Positions 21,801 to 26,963 of a stretch of DNA of 26,963 nucleotides are shown piece after piece. The first letter of the stretch is position 1. Every line of letters begins with the position of its first letter. This stretch comes from Phycisphaeraceae bacterium (lineage in GTDB: Bacteria; Planctomycetota; Phycisphaerae; Phycisphaerales; UBA1924): assembly GCA_020639215.1 (NCBI GenBank), contig JACKHA010000020.1, positions 1 to 26,963 on the forward strand. The letters are read 5' to 3'. A model generated the notes under the pieces. It was not told the origin of the DNA. It was given only the letters and a program-made list of their open reading frames with translations, and searched no databases. Both the position numbers and the translations under genes were made by a program.

Positions 21801-22682
21801 TCACGCCATCGACCGCTCGGCCGCGTCCACCACGTTGCGCAGCAGCATCGCGACGGTCATCGGGCCGACGCCGCCGGGCACGGGGCTGATCCACCCAGCC
21901 ACGCGCGAGGCGCCTTCGAACGCCACGTCCCCCACCGTCCGCATCGTGCCGTCCGCCCCGGCGACGCGGTTCACGCCGACGTCCACCACCACCGCGCCGG
22001 GCTTGATCCACTCGGGCGTGACCAGTTCGGGTACCCCTGCGGCGGCCACCAGCACGTCGGCCGCGCGGGCCAGGTCCTCGATCCCCCAGGTGAACTTGTT
22101 GCACGAGACCACCGTCGCCTCGTGACGCATCAGCAGCACGGCGATCGGCTTTCCCACCACATCGCCCGCCCCGATCACCACCACCCGCTTGCCCTTCAGG
22201 TCGATCCCGGTCGACAGGATCATCTCGACCGTCGCCAGGGCCGTGCACGGGGCCAGGCTGGAGCGCCCGTAGACGATGTTGCCGATGTTGGCGGGGTTGA
22301 CGCCCTCGACGTCCTTCTCCGGGGCGATGCGCCGCTGGACCTCGTAGGCATCCACCCCCTCGGGCAGCGGCAGGTGCACCATCAGGGCGTGCACGTCGTC
22401 CAGGCTCGAAAGCAGCAGCACCCGCCCGGCGATGTCGTCGAATCCGGCCCCGTCGCTCAGGCGGTGCAGGCGGTAGTCGATCCCCATCGCCTCGCAGGTC
22501 TTGGCCTGGTTCTCGGCGTACACGCGGCTGGCGTTGTCGCCCGACCCGACCAGGATCGCGTCGAGCCGGACCGGCTCGCCGCGGGCGCGGATGGCGGCGA
22601 TGCGCTGCCTGAGCGCGGCCCGGTGCGTCTGGGCCAGGGCCTTGCCGTCGATCAGTTGGGCGGTGGGTCGCGGGTCGGGCAC
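21801..22682 (-). CDS. folD: FolD-family methylenetetrahydrofolate dehydrogenase, cyclohydrolase residues altered
   Basis: FolD normally oxidises 5,10-methylene-THF to methenyl-THF and hydrolyses this to 10-formyl-THF. The 293-residue protein has the full fold: LIDGKALA, VGSGDNASRVY, HLPLP, the Rossmann motif VIGAGDVVGKPI at 169-180, and PVPGGVGPMTVAML at 268-280. The active site is unusual. The Lys of YxxxK (K56 in human MTHFD1) is Gln59, the Gln of VQLPLP (Q100) is His103, and the Asp of KDVDG (D125) is Glu126. From known mutants of these positions, cyclohydrolase activity is likely lost; dehydrogenase may remain. The start is uncertain: GTG 22682 gives normal length, and GTG 22718 or 22772 would add residues without homology. 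It diverges from pdhA. Confidence 0.85.
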   Translation of the reverse strand: MPDPRPTAQLIDGKALAQTHRAALRQRIAAIRARGEPVRLDAILVGSGDNASRVYAENQAKTCEAMGIDYRLHRLSDGAGFDDIAGRVLLLSSLDDVHALMVHLPLPEGVDAYEVQRRIAPEKDVEGVNPANIGNIVYGRSSLAPCTALATVEMILSTGIDLKGKRVVVIGAGDVVGKPIAVLLMRHEATVVSCNKFTWGIEDLARAADVLVAAAGVPELVTPEWIKPGAVVVDVGVNRVAGADGTMRTVGDVAFEGASRVAGWISPVPGGVGPMTVAMLLRNVVDAAERSMA

Positions 22683-22737
22683 GCCGGATGGTATGGGTTC
22701 GGGCGCGCGGATCGGCACGTTGCCGCAGGGCCGCCCG

Positions 22738-22778
22738 TAGAATGCCCCCTCTTCGCTCCCTGACCCCCGCACCGGAGG
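22738..22778 (+). promoter_or_regulatory. Possible -10 box and ribosome-binding site of pdhA
   Basis: TAGAAT at 22738-22743 is a close match to a -10 box. GGAGG at 22774-22778 is a strong Shine-Dalgarno five bases before ATG 22784, which decides that start over the longer frame. No clear -35 box. Confidence 0.5.
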
Positions 22779-22783
22779 CCCCG

Positions 22784-23914
22784 ATGCCCATCCGCACCGT
22801 CTACAAGGCCCAGATCGACCACATGCAGATCCTCGACGAGGACGGCAAACTCGACGAAAAACTCGCCAAGAACACCCTCACCGACGAGCAGGTCGTCCAC
22901 CTGTACGAGCAGATGACCATCTGCCGCACGCTCGACGAGGTGGCCTTCAAACTCCAGCGCTCCGGGCGCATGGGCACGTACCCGCAGAACAAGGGCCAGG
23001 AGGCCAACGCCGTCGGGGCGGCCATCGCCCTCGAGAAAGGCACCGACTGGCTGGTCCCCTGCTACCGCGAGAACGCGGCCCTGTTCATGCACGGCCTGCC
23101 CATGCACTACATCCTGCTGCACTGGATGGGCGACGAGCGGGGCAACCAGATCCCGGACGGGCTGAAGATCACGCCGCTGTCGATCCCGATCGGCACGCAC
23201 ATGCTCCACGCCGTGGGCATCGCCTGGGCGATGAAGCTCCGAAAGGAGCGGGGCGTGGCCTGCACGTTCTTTGGGGATGGGGCCACCAGCGAGGGCGACT
23301 TCCACGGGGCGATGAACTTCGCGGGCACGCAGCAGGTGCCGTGCATCTTCTACTGCCAGAACAACCAGTGGGCGATCTCCGTGCCGCGCGAGATCCAGAC
23401 CGCGGGCGAGACGATCGCGCAGAAGGCCCTGGGCTATGGCATGCCGACGATGCAGGTCGACGGCAACGACATCTTCGCGGTCTACAAGGCGACCAAGGAC
23501 GCGGCCGACCGGGCCCGGGCCGGCGGCGGGCCGTCGTTCATCGAGGCTATCACCTACCGCCTCGGCGACCACACGACCGCCGACGACGCCAAGCGGTACC
23601 GCTCGGCCGAGGAGGTCGACTCCTGGAAACTCAAGGACCCGCTGATCCGCACGCGGAAGTACCTCGAGCGGAAGGACCAGTGGAGCGACAAGAAACAATC
23701 GGAACTCGACGAGCGGGCGAAGAAGATCACGGCCGAGGTGGTCAAGACCGCCGAGGGCATCGAGAAGCCGCACACCGACGACATGTTCAACCACCTGTTC
23801 AGCGAGATCCCGGCGGAACTGCGCCGCCAGCGCGACACGCTGCGGACGCACAGCCTGGGTCAGGAGCCGGGGCAGGTGGGGCTGCGGGCGCCGGGCCAGG
23901 CCGAGCACGTGTAG
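22784..23914 (+). CDS. pdhA: Pyruvate dehydrogenase E1 component, alpha subunit
   Basis: With PdhB it forms the thiamine-diphosphate E1 of the pyruvate dehydrogenase complex, which decarboxylates pyruvate and acetylates E2 lipoyl groups. The 376-residue protein has the ThDP motif GDG (164-166) ... NN (193-194), inside FFGDGATSEGDFHGAMNF and YCQNNQWAIS. It also has PCYRENAALF and SIPIGTHMLHAVG. The phosphorylation-loop-like segment GDHTTADDAKRYRS is followed by a W-x-x-K-DPL-x-R motif, as in Bacillus-type PdhA. This favours pyruvate over branched-chain keto acids, but the substrate is inferred. The last 20 residues are a polar tail. pdhB follows after 59 bases with its own ribosome-binding site. 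E2 and E3 genes are not in the window. Confidence 0.92.
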   Translation: MPIRTVYKAQIDHMQILDEDGKLDEKLAKNTLTDEQVVHLYEQMTICRTLDEVAFKLQRSGRMGTYPQNKGQEANAVGAAIALEKGTDWLVPCYRENAALFMHGLPMHYILLHWMGDERGNQIPDGLKITPLSIPIGTHMLHAVGIAWAMKLRKERGVACTFFGDGATSEGDFHGAMNFAGTQQVPCIFYCQNNQWAISVPREIQTAGETIAQKALGYGMPTMQVDGNDIFAVYKATKDAADRARAGGGPSFIEAITYRLGDHTTADDAKRYRSAEEVDSWKLKDPLIRTRKYLERKDQWSDKKQSELDERAKKITAEVVKTAEGIEKPHTDDMFNHLFSEIPAELRRQRDTLRTHSLGQEPGQVGLRAPGQAEHV

Positions 23915-23973
23915 TCCGTCCATCAACCATCACGCACAATCAACCCAACCGTCGGACGCTTCAGGATCCACCC

Positions 23974-24948
23974 ATGCCCGAACTCAACCTCGTCCAGGCC
24001 ATCAACACCACCCTCGCCCAGGAAATGGAGCGGGACGAACGCCTCGTCCTGCTCGGCGAGGACGTCGGCGCCAACGGCGGCGTCTTCCGCGTCACCGAGG
24101 GGCTCCAGGCCCGCTTCGGGGCCGAGCGCGTCGTCGACTCGCCCCTCGACGAGTCCGGCATCATGGGGGCCGCCATCGGCCTGGCCATGGGCGGCATGCG
24201 ACCCATCCCCGAGATCCAGTTCGAGGGGTTCCTCGGCCCGGCCTACGACCAACTGGTCAACCACGCCGGACGCATGCGCAACCGCACCCGCGGGGCCATC
24301 GCCGTGCCCATGACCGTCCGCGTGCCGTGGGGCGGCGGCATCCACGCCCCCGAACTGCACTCCGACTCGCCCGAGGCGATCTACACCCACCACCCGGGGA
24401 TCAAGGTCGTCGTGCCCTCGACGCCGCGCGACGCCAAGGGCCTGCTGCTCGCGGCCATCCGCGACCCCGACCCCGTCGTGTTCTTCGAGCCCAAGCGCGT
24501 CTACCGGTCGTACAAGGAAGAGGTCCCCGAGGAGGACTACACCATCCCGATCGGCCAGGCCAAGATGGTCAGCGAGGGCACCGACGTCTCGCTCATCACC
24601 TGGGGCTCGATGGTCTTCGAGTGCCTCGCGGCCCTGGACAACCTGCCCGAGGACGTGTCGGTCGAACTCATCGACCTGCGCTCCATCAACCCGTTCGATC
24701 GCGACGCGGTGATCCAGTCGGTCCAGAAGACCGGGCGGTGCGTGGTGGTGCACGAGGCGGCCAAGACCGCGGGCATGGGGGCCGAGATCGCCACCGTGAT
24801 CCAGGAGGAGGCGTTCCTGCACCTCCAGGCTCCGGTGCAGCGCGTCACGGGCTTCGACACGATCATGCCGTACTACAAACTGGAGAACGAGTACCTGCCG
24901 AGCGCGAAGCGGATCCAGGAGGCGGTGGAGCAGGTGCTGGCGTATTGA
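23974..24948 (+). CDS. pdhB: Pyruvate dehydrogenase E1 component, beta subunit
   Basis: Partner of PdhA in the alpha2-beta2 E1 enzyme. The 324-residue protein has the N-terminal pyrimidine-binding half: LVQAINTTLAQEM, LLGEDVGANGGVFR, DSPLDESGIMGAAIGLAMGG and EIQFEGFLGPAYDQLVNHA. The C-terminal transketolase-C half has VSLITWGSMV, VELIDLRSINPFD and VVHEAAKTAGMGAEI. The ending, GFDTIMPYYKLENEYLPS, is typical of this family. Length is standard. AGGA at 23963-23966 precedes ATG 23974. It shares a transcription unit with pdhA and ends 18 bases before the convergent transporter gene. Confidence 0.95.
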   Translation: MPELNLVQAINTTLAQEMERDERLVLLGEDVGANGGVFRVTEGLQARFGAERVVDSPLDESGIMGAAIGLAMGGMRPIPEIQFEGFLGPAYDQLVNHAGRMRNRTRGAIAVPMTVRVPWGGGIHAPELHSDSPEAIYTHHPGIKVVVPSTPRDAKGLLLAAIRDPDPVVFFEPKRVYRSYKEEVPEEDYTIPIGQAKMVSEGTDVSLITWGSMVFECLAALDNLPEDVSVELIDLRSINPFDRDAVIQSVQKTGRCVVVHEAAKTAGMGAEIATVIQEEAFLHLQAPVQRVTGFDTIMPYYKLENEYLPSAKRIQEAVEQVLAY

Positions 24949-24966
24949 GTTGAACGCGGACCGGCC

Positions 24967-25977
24967 TCACAACCACTTGAACCGCTTGAACGCCCACAGT
25001 TCCACGCCCACGATGCACAGCATCGCCCCGACCGCGATCCAGAACCCCAGCGAGCCGCCCTCGCCCGGCACCTTGACGTTCATGCCCATCAGGCCGGTGA
25101 GGAACCCCAGCGGAAGGAACAGGACCGTGACGATCGAGAGCGTGTAGAGGGCCCGCCCCTGGCGGGCCGTCGCGTGGCTTTCGAGTTCGGCCTGGATGAC
25201 CAGGGCCCGCTCGCGGACGGCCTCCAGGTCCTCCACACAGTGCTGCAACCGGTCCGTGGCCTCGCCCAGACGGGCCCGGTCGGTTTCGGTCAGCCATGGA
25301 AGCTCGGACTCTCGCAGGGCCCGCATCGCGTCGCGCTGCGGCGTCATATAGCGTTTGAGCACGATCGCCGTCCGCCGGATCGACGCCACCTGAGCGTGCT
25401 CCGGGTCGTCGCCCGGCGCGATAACGTTGTCCTCCAGGTCGTCGCACGTTTCCCGGAGCTCGTCGATCACCGGGACGAGGCGGGCCACGATCCGCGTGAT
25501 CAGCAGCACGACCAGTTCGCCGATAGCTCTGGGGCCCTTGCCGGCCTGGAGGGCCTCGCGGATGTCGGCGATCGACTTGAGGTGGAACATCCGGGCCGAC
25601 AGCACCGCCGACGGCGTGATCCACAGGCGGACCGCGACCATGTCCTCCGGGTCGGTGCCGGGGTTGAGGTTCACCGCCCGCAGGATGAGCAGCATGCCCT
25701 CCTCATCCTCGACGCAGCGGGGTCGGGTCTCCTCGGCCAGCATCGCCTCGGCCAGCAGGCGGTCGCGGACGGCTCCTCCGCGGATGAACCGCTTCACACG
25801 CTCATGCCGGCGGTCCAGGTCGAGCCAGACCGGCGCGGCGTCGAGGCGCCACGAGGCGTCCCGCCCCGGATCGAGCGCGGTCGCCCCACCGCTGCCGTCG
25901 AGGCGCAGAATCGAGAACGCGCCGGCGGTGTCGGCGATCGTGTGCTCGGCGGGGACGGCGGTCTCGGGCTGGCTCAT
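24967..25977 (-). CDS. CorA-family metal ion transporter (ZntB-like)
   Basis: A 336-residue inner-membrane cation transporter of the 2-TM-GxN superfamily. It has a cytoplasmic alpha/beta domain (about 1-145) and long helices leading to the pore (about 150-275; VIDELRETCDDLEDNV). Two C-terminal membrane helices lie at about 278-297 and 311-329, joined by the signature GMN at 298-300. The context LTGLMGMNVKVPG resembles the ZntB branch (GMNV-GG-P) more than the Mg2+ channel CorA (YGMNF). Zn2+ or another divalent ion is therefore as likely as Mg2+. The tail FKRFKWL is basic, as in CorA proteins. GGAGG lies about 12 bases before ATG 25977. It follows clpP on the same strand after 64 bases, perhaps in one transcript. 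Confidence 0.88.
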   Translation of the reverse strand: MSQPETAVPAEHTIADTAGAFSILRLDGSGGATALDPGRDASWRLDAAPVWLDLDRRHERVKRFIRGGAVRDRLLAEAMLAEETRPRCVEDEEGMLLILRAVNLNPGTDPEDMVAVRLWITPSAVLSARMFHLKSIADIREALQAGKGPRAIGELVVLLITRIVARLVPVIDELRETCDDLEDNVIAPGDDPEHAQVASIRRTAIVLKRYMTPQRDAMRALRESELPWLTETDRARLGEATDRLQHCVEDLEAVRERALVIQAELESHATARQGRALYTLSIVTVLFLPLGFLTGLMGMNVKVPGEGGSLGFWIAVGAMLCIVGVELWAFKRFKWL

Positions 25978-26041
25978 GCGCGTGCGACGCCTCCACGACC
26001 GCGGCGTGCGGCTCGCAAAGTCACCGCCCGCGGACCCGGGA

Positions 26042-26668
26042 TTATTCGTCGTCGCTGTCGTGCGTGCGGGCGACCTGGGGCATGGTCTCCAGCACGCGGT
26101 CGATCAGCCCGTACTCGAGCATCTCCTTCTCGTCCAGCCACTTGTTGCGGTCGCAGTCGCGGGCGATCTCGTCGGAGGGCTTGCCGGTGGCGGCCGAGTA
26201 GATCGAGTACAGGCGCTCACGGAGGCGGAGCATCTCGCGGGCCTCGATCTCGATGTCGGTGGCCTGGCCCTCCATGACGCCAGAGAGCAACGGCTGGTGG
26301 AGCAGGTTGCGGGCGTTGGTCAGGGCGAACCGCTTGCCGCGGGCCCCGGAGCAGGCCAGCAGCGAGCCCATGGACGCGGCCTGCCCGATGATGTACGTGC
26401 ACACGTCGGGCTTGATGTAGTTCATCGTGTCGACGATGCCCAGGCCGGCGGTGACCGAGCCGCCCGGGGAGTTGATGTAGAGGTGGATGTCGCTCTTGGC
26501 GTCCTCGTTGGCCAGGAAAAGCATCTGGGCGATGACGAGGCTCGCGATCTCGTCGTTGACGCCGCCGCCGAGGAAGATGATGCGGTCCTTGAGCAGGCGC
26601 GAGTAGATGTCGTAGGACCGCTCGCCGCGGGCCGACTTCTCGATGACGATGGGCACGAGGTACGACAT
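26042..26668 (-). CDS. clpP: ATP-dependent Clp protease proteolytic subunit with Asn in the triad
   Basis: ClpP forms the proteolytic barrel used by ClpX or ClpA/ClpC unfoldases. The 208-residue protein has YINSPGGSVTAGLGIVD, nucleophile S99 (GQAASMGS) and H124 (NLLHQPL). At the third triad position, family members read TDRDNF or TERDRF with the Asp catalytic; this protein reads CDRNKW, so Asn175 replaces Asp. The C-terminal tail is acidic (HDSDDE). An adjacent upstream clpP (only its 3' part is in the window) keeps the canonical Asp. In Listeria, ClpP1 also has Asn at this place and works in mixed ClpP1/ClpP2 assemblies. A similar arrangement here is an inference. AGGA precedes ATG 26668 at seven bases. 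Confidence 0.95.
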   Translation of the reverse strand: MSYLVPIVIEKSARGERSYDIYSRLLKDRIIFLGGGVNDEIASLVIAQMLFLANEDAKSDIHLYINSPGGSVTAGLGIVDTMNYIKPDVCTYIIGQAASMGSLLACSGARGKRFALTNARNLLHQPLLSGVMEGQATDIEIEAREMLRLRERLYSIYSAATGKPSDEIARDCDRNKWLDEKEMLEYGLIDRVLETMPQVARTHDSDDE

Positions 26669-26712
26669 GGGGAATCCTGTCTGGGGCTGAGTGGGCGGTC
26701 CTCAGGGTTTGG

Positions 26713-26745
26713 GAGTGCCGAGTGCTGAATACGGAGTGCTGAGCA
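26713..26745. repeat. AGTGCTGAG-type short repeats between the two clpP genes
   Basis: The 95-base gap between the clpP genes contains three imperfect direct copies of a GAGTGCCGAGTGCTGA-like motif (GAGTGCCG, AGTGCTGA, GAGTGCTGAG). It lies just after the upstream clpP stop. Nothing indicates a promoter or terminator function. Confidence 0.45.
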
Positions 26746-26763
26746 GGGAGAACGCGACGCCGA

Positions 26764-26963
26764 TCAGTGCCCGAGGTTCGGGCCTTCCTTGGGCGGGTGG
26801 GCGAGCACCTCGTCGACCAGCCCGTATTCCTTGGCCTCGGCGGCGGTGAAGTAGCGGTCGCGCTCGGCGTCCTTGTGGATCTGCTCGGGGCTCTTGCTGC
26901 AGTGACGCCCCAGGATTTCGTTGAGCTGACGCTTGCTCTTGATGATCTGCTCGGCCTGGATGC
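26764..26963 (-). CDS. clpP: ATP-dependent Clp protease proteolytic subunit, C-terminal part (runs off the window)
   Basis: The last 65 codons of a second clpP, open at the window edge on its 5' side. The visible part reads QAEQIIKSKRQLNEILGRHC, then DAERDRYFTAAEAKEYGLVD and VLAHPPKEGPNLGH before TGA. ERDRYF carries the canonical catalytic Asp that the neighbouring clpP lacks. The gene lies upstream of the other clpP in the direction of transcription, separated by 95 bases. The nucleophile and His lie outside the window. The gene upstream, often tig or another clp gene, is not visible. Confidence 0.93.
   Translation of the reverse strand, partial: IQAEQIIKSKRQLNEILGRHCSKSPEQIHKDAERDRYFTAAEAKEYGLVDEVLAHPPKEGPNLGH

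Noticed and set aside
23341..23973. 211-codon extension of pdhB inside pdhA
   Set aside because: It is an out-of-frame shadow of pdhA; PdhB homology begins at ATG 23974, preceded by AGGA.

Overview
The window is about 27 kb of very GC-rich chromosomal DNA from a Gram-negative-type bacterium. Several features together suggest a planctomycete, most likely of the Phycisphaerae/Phycisphaerales. They are lipid A (lpxD) and OmpH genes, bacterial hpnCDE squalene genes, short membrane proteins ending in a CPxC...CPEC zinc ribbon, and secreted proteins with paired dockerin-like repeats ending in Gly-Cys. The taxonomy is an inference from these traits, not a search result. I see no rRNA, tRNA, CRISPR array, integrase, transposase or recognisable defence system; most genes are housekeeping.

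Layout. (1) 1-5.2 kb, isoprenoids: ispH (minus) makes IPP/DMAPP, and the divergent, translationally coupled hpnC-hpnD-hpnE turns two farnesyl-PP into squalene. (2) 5.2-9.3 kb, cell envelope: a flotillin-like SPFH protein, a strong hairpin, then two tandem secreted paralogues with almost identical C-terminal dockerin-like ends. (3) 9.6-14.8 kb, purines and ions: guaA converges on a K+ channel carrying two RCK units, which diverges from purE-purK. (4) 14.8-19.4 kb: an unknown lipoprotein, an AI-2E-type permease, a Gln/Gly/Tyr/Pro-rich membrane protein and a coupled pair of membrane zinc-ribbon proteins. (5) 19.4-21.7 kb: queF, then ompH-lpxD (queuosine; outer membrane and lipid A). (6) 21.8-24.9 kb: a divergent FolD homologue facing pdhA-pdhB (pyruvate dehydrogenase E1). 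(7) 25-27 kb, minus strand: the 3' end of a canonical clpP, then a second clpP, then a CorA/ZntB-type transporter.

The most interesting points are in residues and in non-coding structure. The complete ClpP has Asn where the catalytic Asp of the triad should be, and the adjacent clpP keeps the Asp, which suggests a mixed ClpP complex. The FolD homologue has lost the catalytic Lys and has two further active-site substitutions, which suggests a dehydrogenase without cyclohydrolase activity. Three sequence-unrelated elements with inverted-repeat arms lie at or within ten bases of gene ends; one has 30-bp perfect arms, and two contain the neighbouring gene's stop codon. A palindrome-rich segment coincides with an in-frame insertion in ispH. 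Several genes have a TANNNT box only 5-9 bases before the start codon and no ribosome-binding site, suggesting leaderless transcripts.
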